Position numbers and translations under genes: made by a program | Notes under the pieces: generated by a model | What the model was told of the DNA's origin: nothing | Databases searched by the model: none | Seen by the model: the letters and a program-made list of their open reading frames with translations, nothing else | Part shown: positions 42,404 to 51,455 of the stretch, in pieces | How positions within the stretch are numbered: position 1 is the stretch's first letter | Layout: each line of letters opens with the position of its first letter | From: Hymenobacter daecheongensis DSM 21074 | Lineage (GTDB): Bacteria; Bacteroidota; Bacteroidia; Cytophagales; Hymenobacteraceae | Direction of reading: 5' to 3' | DNA: 64,000 nt | NCBI RefSeq assembly: GCF_900141805.1 | Contig: NZ_FQYN01000003.1 | Span: forward strand, 434,001 to 498,000

Positions 42404-42958
42404 TTACGAGGCGCTGCCGCCGCCGTTGCTGCCGCTGTCCGAAGCCTTGGGAGCCGCGGGCTTCGCCGCCGACGAAGAGGATTTGGACGACGAAGACTTG
42501 GCCGCGCCAGCCTTGGCCGCCGCCGATTTCTGGGCCGTGCCCGCGGCGCTACTCACCTTGTCAGCCGCCTTTTTGGTGGCACCGGCGGCTTTGGCCGTGG
42601 CGCTCGAAGCGGGCTTGGCGCTGCTTTTGGAAGCGCTGCCTTTGCTGGCCGACGAAGACGAAGATGACGAGGCCGACTTGGAGCCGCCTTTCACGCTACG
42701 CTTCAGGTCTTCCACATCGGAGTTAGAGGCCACGCCCACGCTCTTCATGAGCTTGGAGGCGATGCCGCTGAACTGCTTTTCCAGCTCTTTGCGCTTGGTT
42801 TCGGAGTTCTTTTTCAAGTCGTCCATAATCTTCTTCCCCTCCTGCTCCGACAGCTTGCTCTCCTTCACCAGCGCATCAATGGCGCTCTGCACCCGGTCAC
42901 TGGTCAGCGACGCGAAACCGACGCCGGCATTGATGAATTTCTTAAACAAATCTTCCAT
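42404..42958 (-). CDS. Phasin-like protein with Ala/Ser/Lys-rich tail
   Basis: A 184-aa cytoplasmic protein. Residues 1-80 form a helical domain (MEDLFKKFINAGVGFASLTS, then a coiled coil with KKIMDDLKKNSETKRKELEK) resembling the phasin/PhaF-PhaI type. Residues about 90-184 are a low-complexity Ser/Ala/Lys/Pro tail, as in PhaF, whose histone-like tail binds DNA. It may coat polyhydroxyalkanoate granules or bind nucleic acid. No PHA synthase gene is in the window, so the role is inferred. Confidence 0.7.
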   Translation of the reverse strand: MEDLFKKFINAGVGFASLTSDRVQSAIDALVKESKLSEQEGKKIMDDLKKNSETKRKELEKQFSGIASKLMKSVGVASNSDVEDLKRSVKGGSKSASSSSSSSASKGSASKSSAKPASSATAKAAGATKKAADKVSSAAGTAQKSAAAKAGAAKSSSSKSSSSAAKPAAPKASDSGSNGGGSAS

Positions 42959-43194
42959 GGCGTTGACTGATTAAAAGGGTTAGAGAGAAACGAAAATGAG
43001 GGTTGAGACGCTGCTGATGGCCTAAAGTAGTATGCAAGCCGAGTAATTTCGACAAACCTACAAAAACATAGCTATATAGTTGGTGGTGAGGAAAGAAATT
43101 TTCGTGCTCGTCCGTTTCACCGCAGGTTTCATGGCTTAAAACAATAGAAAAAATCCTTGTCGCTCCCCGGCCAGCGCCGCTTTGCGGGCCGCTG
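42959..43194. other. Spacer upstream of the phasin-like gene
   Basis: A/T-rich around 43030-43160. A 102-codon minus-strand open frame overlapping this region (42942-43250) has no signal, no known motif and unusual composition, so I do not call it. The promoter for the phasin-like gene is probably here. Confidence 0.5.
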
Positions 43195-44175
43195 CTACAG
43201 CCGGGCCCGCAGCCGGGGGGCGGCGGCTTTTGGTGGGCGGGTGCTTCCAAGAATGCGGGCTGCTTCGGCCTGCGCCGCCCAGATGCCGTGGGTGAAGGCG
43301 GCTACTTTATCCAGGGCCAGCCGGGCCTCGGGCACCAATCGCCAGAACAGATGCCACCAATGAATGAGGCCCTCAAACGTCTGGAGTGTGACGGGCACGC
43401 CGGCCAACTGCGCCTTGCCGGCAAAGCTGAGCACGTCGTCGCAGAGCACTTCGGCATCGGAAACCTGGAGCAGCAGCGGCGGCAGCTCGTGCAAATCGGC
43501 CTGAACGGGCGACAGCAGCGGGTGCGCCAGCGGCACTGCATTGGCGTAGTGGCCGCCCCAGCCCCGAATGGTAAGGGCTTCGAGCAGCTGCAGCTCCTCG
43601 TGGGCTACGCGGCGGATGGTGGCCGTGGAGAGCACCAGATCGGTCCAGGGCGAGAGGCCGATGGCGGCGGCGGGCAGCGGCTCCCGGTTGTCGCGCAGGG
43701 CAATGAGCAGCGCCAGGGCCAGCCCGCCACCGGCCGAGTCGCCGGCCACGATGATATCGTGGGGCTGATAGCCCTGGGTTAGCAGCCAGCGGTAGGCCAG
43801 CCGGGCATCGTCGAGGGCGGCCGGGAACGGAAAATCGGGTGCCTTGCGGTAGTCGATGGCCAGCGCCTGCAGACCGCAGCGCCGGGCCAGCTCGCCAATG
43901 AAGCTGCGGTGCGTATTGAGCGAGCCCAGCACGTAGCCGCCGCCGTGCAGATACAGCAGCACGCGGCCGACCGGGGCATTCTGCGGCCGAATCCACTCGG
44001 CGGCCATGCCCTCGATGCGCACACTTTCGAGGTGCACGCCCCAGGGCAGAAACTGAAACAGACTGCCCACTTCCAGCCCCAGGCGCAGGCCGTTCAGGCT
44101 GGGCCGGCGGCGGGCCAGCGGACCGGTAGCGGCCGTCAGAAATTGTTTGAGAAGTAAATGCTGGGGGGAAGGCAT
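43195..44175 (-). CDS. Alpha/beta hydrolase, hormone-sensitive-lipase type
   Basis: A 326-aa esterase-like enzyme of family IV. It has the oxyanion motif LYLHGGGYV (77-82), nucleophile Ser147 in AGDSAGGG, an acid in LLQVSDAEVLCDD, and the catalytic His region LIHWWHLFWR. The ATG at 44175 (MPSPQHLLLKQFL) is used. No signal peptide, so it is probably cytoplasmic. The substrate is likely short to medium acyl esters. It is transcribed in the same direction as the acyltransferase gene upstream, 180 bp apart. Confidence 0.88.
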   Translation of the reverse strand: MPSPQHLLLKQFLTAATGPLARRRPSLNGLRLGLEVGSLFQFLPWGVHLESVRIEGMAAEWIRPQNAPVGRVLLYLHGGGYVLGSLNTHRSFIGELARRCGLQALAIDYRKAPDFPFPAALDDARLAYRWLLTQGYQPHDIIVAGDSAGGGLALALLIALRDNREPLPAAAIGLSPWTDLVLSTATIRRVAHEELQLLEALTIRGWGGHYANAVPLAHPLLSPVQADLHELPPLLLQVSDAEVLCDDVLSFAGKAQLAGVPVTLQTFEGLIHWWHLFWRLVPEARLALDKVAAFTHGIWAAQAEAARILGSTRPPKAAAPRLRARL

Positions 44176-44355
44176 TGGGGTGGGAAACAGAGCGCGGAAA
44201 TTGGAAGAAAAAGTGGCCGACCAGGAGCTACAGGACAGCTTGACGGCGAGCCTCACGTGCAGCAGAAGTCTGGCTACACGGGCTTCGACTCCTTTTACTG
44301 CCTGAAACAGTATGGGTTACGACGTTGGGGCAGAAATTATAGTTTCCGAAGAGCC

Positions 44356-45519
44356 CTACCGTTTGTTCTCGCTCAGCCGATGGCCTTTGTAGCCGCGGAT
44401 GGCAATCGGAATCCAGCCCAGAATCGGAATGAAAAAGCTCAGCGTGAAGGGGTTGCGCCAGATCATGCGCAGCCACGCGCCGGGGCGGGCCAACTGCAGG
44501 TCGATGGGGCCGCCGGGGCTTTTGGTGTATTGCTGCTCAAACTCGGTGAACAGGGCCGGCCAGGAAAAGGGCAGGAAAAAGGGGAAATAGCGCCAGTTGG
44601 CGCGGATGCGCTGCCACATTTCCTTCCAGCGGTACGGGTGGCGGCCGTAGCGGTGCACGGCGGCATCCATCTCGGCCTGCATCTGCTGGCGCACCTGGTT
44701 GGAAAGCGCCTCGTATTCGGCGCGGGTCAGCTCGTCGTGGGCTTTGTCGGTCAGCTCGTAGGGCTTGATGCGGGTGCCCAGCACGAAGGTGAGCTTGGCC
44801 GGATAGGCCATGTAGAAAAACCACGGCTGCAGCAGCACCATGATGACGATGGGGCCGAACGGAATGAACGGAATGCCGATTTTCTTGCTCAGATTGTTGA
44901 GCCAGTCCCAGCTGTAGGCGTAGGGGTTCAGGTATTCGCCGTTGATGGTGTAGAATGGCACAATATCGGTGCGGTGCTGGATGCCGAGACGGATGATGCT
45001 GGTGGCCAGGCGCTGCAGCTGGTACTTACGGTTGAACCCCTTGCCAATGCCGGGCACGCCCTCGGGGTACAGCATCAGGTTGTGGTCGTTGTAGTACATC
45101 ATCGTCTCGAAATTCAGCGTGGTGGCATCCACGCAGCCGCAGCGCTTCCAGAAGTCGCGGATCAGAAACGGATTCATCAGGGCCGACTGCGAGAGCATGG
45201 GCGCGGAAAGCGGGCGGGGCAGGTCGCGCAGGTCGGGCAGCTTGCGCCACAGGTGCGAGAGGGCCACCATAGCATCCCAGGGGAAAGCCATGCCCGAGTG
45301 GTTGGAGGCAAAAATCAGTGGCTTGTCGGGGTCATTGCGCTGCGGATAGTCGTCGAAGCCCACCAGCTCGGAGCGAAACCAGACCCGGTCGAGCAGCTGC
45401 AGAATGTGCTCATCGAGCTTCCAGACGAAGTTTTCGTCGAAATAATCGGAGTAGATGTGCTGATTGGCCCGGATTTCGGGCGGCGGGGTGGGCAGCGCGG
45501 GCGAAGGGGCCGTGGGCAT
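44356..45519 (-). CDS. PlsC-like acyltransferase
   Basis: A 387-aa glycerophospholipid acyltransferase-family protein. Motif I is NHSGMAFPWD (His74 to Asp82) and motif III is LMLYPEGVPGIGKGF (Glu153). The spacing His-x7-Asp is longer than the usual His-x4-Asp. Two late hydrophobic segments (IPFGPIVIMVLLQPWFFYM and FTLSFFIPILGWIPIAI) suggest peripheral or integral inner-membrane location. It should transfer an acyl group to a lipid or related alcohol; the exact acceptor is unknown. Confidence 0.82.
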   Translation of the reverse strand: MPTAPSPALPTPPPEIRANQHIYSDYFDENFVWKLDEHILQLLDRVWFRSELVGFDDYPQRNDPDKPLIFASNHSGMAFPWDAMVALSHLWRKLPDLRDLPRPLSAPMLSQSALMNPFLIRDFWKRCGCVDATTLNFETMMYYNDHNLMLYPEGVPGIGKGFNRKYQLQRLATSIIRLGIQHRTDIVPFYTINGEYLNPYAYSWDWLNNLSKKIGIPFIPFGPIVIMVLLQPWFFYMAYPAKLTFVLGTRIKPYELTDKAHDELTRAEYEALSNQVRQQMQAEMDAAVHRYGRHPYRWKEMWQRIRANWRYFPFFLPFSWPALFTEFEQQYTKSPGGPIDLQLARPGAWLRMIWRNPFTLSFFIPILGWIPIAIRGYKGHRLSENKR

Positions 45520-45678
45520 CGGAGAGAAGGGGCGCGGGAGGTGGAAGCTCGGCTAAGACGGGCTCCTAATGTAGGAAAAATATCAGGCGGTTGATTGAAT
45601 AGAGGGCACTTTGGGCCAAAAACCCGGCTATAAATACGGGCTTGGCCGACGGCCCCGGGCCTGCCGGCCGCGCTGGGG
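45520..45678. other. Short spacer
   Basis: 159 bp with no coding signal; it holds the upstream region of the acyltransferase gene. No clear -7 box seen. Confidence 0.5.
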
Positions 45679-46959
45679 CTAAATCTGGCGTTTCAGCTGG
45701 ATCTTAGCTATATATAGCTCCCCATCGGCGCGGCGCACTACCAGCATAATCTGGCGGCCGTCGGCGGAGTGAAAAACACGGCTTACCTGCGTGAGGGTGA
45801 GGCTGTTGCTGGGTGCCATGTTGATAAACACCAGCTCATCGTCGGAGCGCAGGCCGGCCAGGGCGGCCGGCGAGCCGGGCTGCACCTGCACAATAACATA
45901 GCGCCGGTAGTCGGGGCCGGTGGCCAGCAGCTCGAAGCCGCACATATCATGCTCGAAGGGCTCCCGAAAAAGGGCGTTGGGCCGCAGCAGCAGGTAGTTT
46001 TTATCGTAGTTAATCACCATGTCGAACCGTTTCAGCAGCTCGAAGCCGATGTTGCCGTTGCGGGGCACGCCGGCCCGGAGCGCCACGTTGTCGGCATCTG
46101 GAAACGAGGTGAGCAGCGTTTTGAGCCGGTAGCGGCCCAGCTGAATGGCCGCCACGCGGCCCAGGTAGCCATTGATGAAGCCGTTCAGCCCCCGGCCGAG
46201 CTGGGTGCGCAACCGCTGGGGCGGCAACACCAGCCGCGGGTCGGAAGTGGTTTCGATGGAGAGGGCATGGCCCGCGCCGGTATCCAGAATCAGCTTGAGC
46301 GGCAGCGTGAGCGAGTCGGACAGGGATACCGGGGTCGTGATGTAGGTTTTGCTGCCTTCCAGCTCCAGCGGCAGATGGGCCCAGCGCTGGCTGAGGGGCT
46401 TGCGGTAGTGCGCAGGGTCGGAGAAGATAAGGGAGGCCTCGGCCGGCCGCACGGTCACCACGAAGCTGCGAAACAGATCGTACCCGAGTATGCCGTGAAT
46501 GGTCGTACCCACGTAGTTCGACAGATTCAGCACATCTTCGGAGAGTACCAGAAACGGAATATTGGGCCCCACAACGCCCGGCAGCTCTACCCGCACGCTG
46601 TCGGTGTGAAAAGCTTCCAGCGCCGCCTCGCTGCCCGCCCCCGCCACCCGGAAGCGCTGCCCCACGCGCAGCTTCAGCTCGTCGCGCAGGCTGGGGTCGG
46701 TGATCAGCGATATGCCCACGCCCGTATCGAGCAGAAAGTTATACGGCCCTTTGCCGTTCAGGCTGGCCGTGAGCACAATAAGGTTGCGCTGCAGCACAAA
46801 GGGCCTTTTTAGCCGATGGAGGCGTTCATTGGTGAACCGAAAAGGCAGCGACTGCGCCGGCCCGGCCAGCGCCGACAGCACCAGCACCAGGCACACGAGG
46901 CCGCGGGCGTACCAGCGCCGGGCTGGCTGAGCAACGTTCAAGGAGGGGCAGAGCAGCAT
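45679..46959 (-). CDS. Secreted retropepsin-like protein with PDZ domain
   Basis: A 426-aa exported protein. A signal segment (GLVCLVLVLSALAGPAQS) ends near residue 37. Two aspartic-protease-like halves follow, each with a DTG: NFLLDTGVGIS (Asp78) and LKLILDTGAGHA (Asp226). A C-terminal PDZ domain starts about residue 350 (VIVQVQPGSPAALAGLRSDD). This double-DTG plus PDZ layout is known among Bacteroidota aspartyl-protease-like proteins. It probably acts in the periplasm; substrate unknown. Confidence 0.85.
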   Translation of the reverse strand: MLLCPSLNVAQPARRWYARGLVCLVLVLSALAGPAQSLPFRFTNERLHRLKRPFVLQRNLIVLTASLNGKGPYNFLLDTGVGISLITDPSLRDELKLRVGQRFRVAGAGSEAALEAFHTDSVRVELPGVVGPNIPFLVLSEDVLNLSNYVGTTIHGILGYDLFRSFVVTVRPAEASLIFSDPAHYRKPLSQRWAHLPLELEGSKTYITTPVSLSDSLTLPLKLILDTGAGHALSIETTSDPRLVLPPQRLRTQLGRGLNGFINGYLGRVAAIQLGRYRLKTLLTSFPDADNVALRAGVPRNGNIGFELLKRFDMVINYDKNYLLLRPNALFREPFEHDMCGFELLATGPDYRRYVIVQVQPGSPAALAGLRSDDELVFINMAPSNSLTLTQVSRVFHSADGRQIMLVVRRADGELYIAKIQLKRQI

Positions 46960-47026
46960 ATTGGGAGGGCGGGCAGGCAGGTAAGATAGACAAAATTCTA
47001 TTTTACCGGATGCACCGCCCCGCCCC

Positions 47027-48100
47027 TTATTCGCCCACTATTCCCCAGATTTCCCCCGGCTCGTAGTGCAGCGTCCCGCGGCGGATGTGCAGCGGGGCCG
47101 TCACGTTATTGTGATAAAGCTGCCCCGTGCCCAGCCCCTGCGGAAAGCCCGGCCGGGCATAGCTGCCCGCAAACTGGCTGATGGCATTCAGCCCTACGTT
47201 CGACTCCAGCGCCGACGTGAGCCACCAGCCGATGCCCCGCGCCTCCGCCGCCTCAATCCAGCGCAGCGCGGCCCCCAGGCCGCCAACCAGCGTGGGTTTC
47301 AGAATAACGTAGGCGGGCTGAATCTGCGCCAGCAGCGCGGTCTGCCGGTCAGATTCGGTTACGCCAATCAGCTCCTCATCCAGCGCCACCGGAATGGGCG
47401 AGGCCCGGCAGAGCGCGGCCATTGCCGGCCCTTGTCCGGCCGCAATGGGCTGCTCGATGGAATGCAAGTCGAAGCGGGCCAGTTGGTTGAGCTTGCCCAA
47501 TGCTTCGGCCAGGCCGAAAGCGCCGTTGGCATCTACGCGCAGCGTAAGCTGGTCCGGCCCGGCCACGGCCCTTATTTCGGCCAGCAGCTTTAACTCAGTG
47601 GCAAAATCGAGGCTGCCGATTTTGAGCTTCAGGCAGGAGTAGCCTTCGGCCAGCTTTTTCTCGATTTGTGCGCGCATGAAGGCCGCGTCGCCCATCCAGA
47701 CCAGCCCGTTGATGGGAATGCCGGCTTGGCCCCGGCTGAAGTCGTTGTCGTAGATACAGTGCCGGCCGCCGTGGTGCCAGTCGAGGGCGGCGGTTTCGAG
47801 GGCGAAGCGTAGCGCGGGCCACTCGGGGCCGACCAGCGTAGCAGCTTCGTCGGCCGGCAGTTCCTTGATTTTAAGACTATTGAACTCGGCGCAGAACCCG
47901 GCGACTTTGGCCTCGAAGCCGGGCCCGAAGTCGGGGCTGAGGCCGGCCAGCGGCGCGGCTTCGCCCAGGCCCTGGCGGCCGGGCTGCCCGGTATGGGTGA
48001 GGTGCAGGTAGTAGGCGGCGTGCTCGGCCAGCGCCCCGCGCGAGGTGCGGGCCGGAAAGTTGAAGCGCAGCACGCGCCGCGACCAGGTGAGCTGAAGCAT
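47027..48100 (-). CDS. menC: o-Succinylbenzoate synthase
   Basis: A 357-aa enolase-superfamily enzyme that dehydrates SHCHC to o-succinylbenzoate in menaquinone synthesis. It shows CLKLKIGSLDF (the catalytic-lysine motif KxK), LRVDANGAFG and SIEQPIAAGQ metal-ligand strands, and VALDEELIG. The dipeptide-epimerase-like alternative within this superfamily cannot be excluded without the other men genes, which are not in the window. The start at 48100 (MLQLTWSRRVLRF) matches the family N-terminus. Confidence 0.82.
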   Translation of the reverse strand: MLQLTWSRRVLRFNFPARTSRGALAEHAAYYLHLTHTGQPGRQGLGEAAPLAGLSPDFGPGFEAKVAGFCAEFNSLKIKELPADEAATLVGPEWPALRFALETAALDWHHGGRHCIYDNDFSRGQAGIPINGLVWMGDAAFMRAQIEKKLAEGYSCLKLKIGSLDFATELKLLAEIRAVAGPDQLTLRVDANGAFGLAEALGKLNQLARFDLHSIEQPIAAGQGPAMAALCRASPIPVALDEELIGVTESDRQTALLAQIQPAYVILKPTLVGGLGAALRWIEAAEARGIGWWLTSALESNVGLNAISQFAGSYARPGFPQGLGTGQLYHNNVTAPLHIRRGTLHYEPGEIWGIVGE

Positions 48101-48331
48101 AGGGAGAAAAACCAGTTGGACTGGCAAGTAACAGGCAAACCCTGAATTTGGCCGCGACCCCGGCCAAGAGCAGTGATTTTAGCTTGCCGCTTTGTTGAGC
48201 TGCGCAAAGCGGCTTAGCGGGCAGGCTAATCAGTTCTGCCGCCAAATCGCCACTAAAAAAACAAGCCCCCATGCGTTGCATGGAGGCTTGGCGGCAATAG
48301 GTGTAAAAGCTATCAGATTGGCGGGCAGGGG
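48101..48331. other. Spacer between menC and the KGG gene
   Basis: 231 bp with no gene seen except the hairpin at 48262-48290. Confidence 0.5.
48262..48290 (-). terminator. Hairpin terminator of the KGG gene
   Basis: CAAGCCCCCATGC / GCATGGAGGCTTG arms followed by TTTTTTT on the minus strand, 42 bp after the stop codon. Confidence 0.85.
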
Positions 48332-48610
48332 CTAGCGAACGGCGTTGGCTGAGCCAGTGCGGCGGCTGGCCTGGCCGCCTTTGCGGCCTGCGGCGCGGGC
48401 TTCTTCGGAAGTGAACCGATGCCCACGGCCGCTTTCGTGCGAGGCCCGGCCGCCTTCACTGGCAATGCGCCGCTGCTCGGCGGGGTCCATGGCGGCGAAG
48501 CCCCGAACGCTTTTCCCATTTACGCTCGTAGCCTTGCCCTGGCTGGCTAGCCGGCTGCCTTCAGCAGAACGGGGGGCAGTGGTTTTCTGGGCCTGATTGT
48601 GTGTGATCAT
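48332..48610 (-). CDS. KGG-motif stress protein
   Basis: A 92-aa very hydrophilic protein of the stress-induced KGG-repeat type (GsiB/con-10-like). Visible units are GFAAMDPAEQRRIASEGGRA and FTSEEARAAGRKGGQASR. Members are small, disordered in solution and induced by desiccation or general stress. It is alone in its unit with its own terminator. The N-terminal 30 residues (NQAQKTTAPRSAEGSRLASQ) are low complexity. Confidence 0.88.
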   Translation of the reverse strand: MITHNQAQKTTAPRSAEGSRLASQGKATSVNGKSVRGFAAMDPAEQRRIASEGGRASHESGRGHRFTSEEARAAGRKGGQASRRTGSANAVR

Positions 48611-48907
48611 AGCGTTTTTGTGTTGGAGGTTGGAAAAAATGCAGAGCGTGTCGCAGCAAGCCCGCTGCTAAGTAATGATAGGCATAATCGACTGAAAAAC
48701 AGGCCAAAAAGGCCAAAATACCAACTTTTACGGAGGTAGTCTACGTAGTTAAACGCAGACTGCGCGACAAATACGGATGAGCTTTGTCAGCCACTGCACT
48801 TGCTTAAGCGGCCGCCCGCCGGGCGGGCCCGTTACCTGGGATCCGCGGAACCTGAAAACCCGCTCAGTGCTTTTCCAGTTACCTTGGTGCCCCTTGCTTT
48901 TCCGCCC
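48611..48907. other. Divergent promoter region
   Basis: A 297-bp spacer between the KGG gene (-) and egtB (+). TACCTTGG, one mismatch from the -7 consensus, occurs at 48881-48888, about 20 nt before egtB. No further feature seen. Confidence 0.45.
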
Positions 48908-50221
48908 ATGCTCGCTCCACAACCCTATCCGCTGAATGCTGTGCTGCCCGGTCTGCAGCAGCGCTACCAGGCCGTGCGTCGCCAAACCGCCGATCTGTGC
49001 CGCCCGCTGCTGCCCGAAGACACCGTGGTGCAGCCCATCATTGATGTGAGCCCGCCCAAGTGGCATCTGGCGCACACCACCTGGTTTTTCGAGACGTTTA
49101 TCCTGAAGGAATACCAACCTGGCTACCAGGTTTTTCACCCCGACTACGCCTTTCTGTTCAACTCGTACTACAACTCGCTGGGCAGCCGCGTGAACCGCGC
49201 CGACCGAGGCACCCTTTCGCGCCCGCCGCTGGCCGACGTGTATGCCTACCGCGCCCACGTAGACGAGCACATGGCCGCGCTGCTGCACACGCTGCACGAG
49301 GCCGAAACGGAGCTGCCAGCCGCCTTTGCCGGGGTGTTTGAGCTGGGCCTGCAGCATGAGCAGCAGCACCAGGAATTGTTAGTAACAGATATAAAGTACA
49401 TTCTGAGTACCAGCCCGCTGGCGCCGGCTTATATAAATGAGCAATCAGCAGTGAGCAAGGAGCAGGAGTTTCGTAGCTCATTGCCCCCAGCCACCTGGCT
49501 GCCCGTGCCCGGCGGCATTCACCGCATTGGTCACCAGGAAGAAGGCTTCTGCTTCGACAACGAACAGTCCCCGCACGATACCTACGTGGCCGATTTCAGC
49601 CTACAAAACCGCCTCGTGACCAATGCCGACTACCTGCAGTTTATGGCGGCGGGCGGCTACCAGGATTTCCGCTACTGGCTGGGCGAGGGCTGGGACCTGG
49701 CGCAGCAGGCCGGGTGGGAAGCGCCGCTGTATTGGGTGCGTCGGGGCGAAGCATGGTTTCGCTTCACCCACCACGGGCTGCAGCCGCTGAATATGGCCGC
49801 ACCCGTCACGCACGTCAGCTTTTACGAGGCCGATGCCTACGCCCATTGGGCCGGGGCGCGGCTGCCCACCGAACAGGAATGGGAAATTGCGGCCCGCCAC
49901 TTCGAAGCCGAGGCCACTGGCACTTTCCTGGAAAGCCAGCGCTTCGACCCGCAGCCTTTGGCCCCGGATGCTGCTCCCGACCAGTGCCATCAGCTGCTCG
50001 GCGAAGCCTGGGAATGGACGTATTCGGCCTACCACCCCTACCCCGGCTACCAGCGGGCCGCCGGGGCGCTGGGCGAATACAACGGCAAGTTCATGCTGAA
50101 CCAGCTGGTGCTGCGCGGCGGCTCCTGCGCCACGCCGGCCAGCCACATCCGCCTCACCTACCGCAATTTCTTCCACCCCGATAAGCGCTGGCAGTTCACC
50201 GGCATCCGGCTGGCCCGCTAG
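48908..50221 (+). CDS. egtB: Ergothioneine biosynthesis protein EgtB
   Basis: An iron-dependent sulfoxide synthase that joins a thiol (gamma-glutamylcysteine or cysteine) to hercynine with O2. The 437-aa protein has an N-terminal DinB-like domain with WHLAHTTWFFET (His53, His56) and the iron motif HEQQHQE (His150, His154, Glu156). A C-terminal formylglycine-generating-enzyme-like domain runs from about residue 195 (PGGIHRIGHQEEGFCFDNE) and includes LPTEQEWEIAAR and LRGGSCATPASHIRLTYRNF. The ATG at 48908 is preferred over one 36 codons upstream. egtD follows 68 bp downstream. Confidence 0.94.
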   Translation: MLAPQPYPLNAVLPGLQQRYQAVRRQTADLCRPLLPEDTVVQPIIDVSPPKWHLAHTTWFFETFILKEYQPGYQVFHPDYAFLFNSYYNSLGSRVNRADRGTLSRPPLADVYAYRAHVDEHMAALLHTLHEAETELPAAFAGVFELGLQHEQQHQELLVTDIKYILSTSPLAPAYINEQSAVSKEQEFRSSLPPATWLPVPGGIHRIGHQEEGFCFDNEQSPHDTYVADFSLQNRLVTNADYLQFMAAGGYQDFRYWLGEGWDLAQQAGWEAPLYWVRRGEAWFRFTHHGLQPLNMAAPVTHVSFYEADAYAHWAGARLPTEQEWEIAARHFEAEATGTFLESQRFDPQPLAPDAAPDQCHQLLGEAWEWTYSAYHPYPGYQRAAGALGEYNGKFMLNQLVLRGGSCATPASHIRLTYRNFFHPDKRWQFTGIRLAR

Positions 50222-50289
50222 CGGCTGCGGAGCCGCGTTGTTCTGTCGGGCTGCTTCGGCGGGCCCTTTTTCTCTCCCTCATTTGCTCT

Positions 50290-51315
50290 ATGGCTGCTCT
50301 TTCGCCTTCTGCCGCTGATACCTCCGTTTTGCCTCCGAAGCCCGCTGCCCCGGCGGCCGACGCTACCGATGCCCTGGCCCGCCATGTGGCCCAGGGCCTG
50401 AGCCGACCCCAGAAAACCTTGTCGTCGATGTATTTTTATGACGACGAGGGCAGCCGGCTTTTTCAGCAGATTATGGCGCTGCCGGAGTATTATCCTACCC
50501 GCACCGAGTTTGGCCTGCTCACCACGCACCGCGCGGCCATTGCCGCGGCGCTGTGCCCGGAGAGAGCCGATGAAGAGTTTTTCCTGCTGGAGCTGGGAGC
50601 CGGCGACGGCCTGAAAACCAAGATTCTGCTGCGCGAGCTGCTGGCCGGCGGGGCCAATTTCACCTACGTACCGGTCGATATTTCGGCGGCAGCGGTAGAA
50701 GGGCTGGCGGCCAGCCTGCGCCAGGAGCTGCCGGCGCTGCGTGTGGAGGGCCTGGTGGCCGAATACGCGCAGGCGCTGGCCCTGATGGCCGCCCGGCCCG
50801 GCCGCAAGGCGGTGCTGTTTTTGGGCTCTACCATCGGCAACTTCCTGCCCACCGACCGTCTGGAGTTTTTGCGGGCCCTGGTGCGCCCCCTCACCCCCCA
50901 CGACCGGCTGCTCATCGGCTTCGACCTGCAGAAGGACCCGCGCCTGATCCGGGCCGCCTATGACGACAGCCAGGGCGTGACGGCCGCCTTCAACCTGAAC
51001 CTGCTGCGCCGCCTGAACCGGGAGCTGGGCACCGATTTCGACCTCGCCCGCTGGCAGCACTACACCGACTACGACCCGCTTAGCGGGGCCGTGCGCTCTT
51101 TTCTGGTGAGCACCCAACCGCAAAGCGTGACGGTGGCAGCCTTGGGCCAAACCTTCGATTTCGCGGCCTGGGAAGCGATTCATACCGAAAACTCCTACAA
51201 ATTCACGCCGTCGCTTATCACCAGTATTGCGGCGGAAGCGGGGTTGGAAGCGCAGCGGTTTTTCACGGATGAGCAGCAGTATTTCGCCGACGTGATTTTG
51301 AGCCCGCAAGGTTAA
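50290..51315 (+). CDS. egtD: L-histidine N-alpha-methyltransferase EgtD
   Basis: A 341-aa SAM-dependent methyltransferase that trimethylates histidine to hercynine, the first step of ergothioneine synthesis. Features are FFLLELGAGDGLKTKILLRE (SAM loop), YFYDDEGSRLFQQIMALPEY, FLGSTIGNF, GFDLQKDPRLIRAAYDDSQG and YKFTPSLITSIAAEAGL. These are characteristic of DUF2260/EgtD. It follows egtB directly on the same strand. EgtA/EgtC/EgtE genes are not seen in the window; some bacteria use free cysteine and need only EgtB and EgtD plus a lyase. Confidence 0.95.
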   Translation: MAALSPSAADTSVLPPKPAAPAADATDALARHVAQGLSRPQKTLSSMYFYDDEGSRLFQQIMALPEYYPTRTEFGLLTTHRAAIAAALCPERADEEFFLLELGAGDGLKTKILLRELLAGGANFTYVPVDISAAAVEGLAASLRQELPALRVEGLVAEYAQALALMAARPGRKAVLFLGSTIGNFLPTDRLEFLRALVRPLTPHDRLLIGFDLQKDPRLIRAAYDDSQGVTAAFNLNLLRRLNRELGTDFDLARWQHYTDYDPLSGAVRSFLVSTQPQSVTVAALGQTFDFAAWEAIHTENSYKFTPSLITSIAAEAGLEAQRFFTDEQQYFADVILSPQG

Positions 51316-51331
51316 GCACTGCCGTGCTGCT

Positions 51332-51432
51332 CGTTGAACGGTGTAGAGACGCATACCTGCGTCTCGTCGTCCGCGCCATTCAACGGGTTCGTTCAACGAC
51401 GAGACGCAAGTATGCTTCTCTACACCATTCGG
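51332..51432. repeat. Inverted repeat (GTAGAGACGCA family)
   Basis: Left arm GTTGAACGGTGTAGAGACGC with ATACCTGCGTCTCGTCGT. Right arm ACGACGAGACGCAAGTATGC with TTCTCTACACCATTC. The spacer is about 28 nt, itself containing the complementary words ATTCAACGG and TTCGTTCAACG. It lies between egtD and the aminotransferase. Confidence 0.85.
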
Positions 51433-51455
51433 CCAGCCCACCTTCGCTTTTCCGC

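Noticed and set aside
42942..43250. A 102-codon minus-strand frame between the phasin-like and hydrolase genes
   Set aside because: It overlaps both neighbouring genes and has no family features; the N-terminal part is Pro/Gly-rich antisense-like sequence.
44158..45594. A 478-codon plus-strand open frame opposite the acyltransferase gene
   Set aside because: No signal, motif or plausible start; the opposite strand has acyltransferase motifs.
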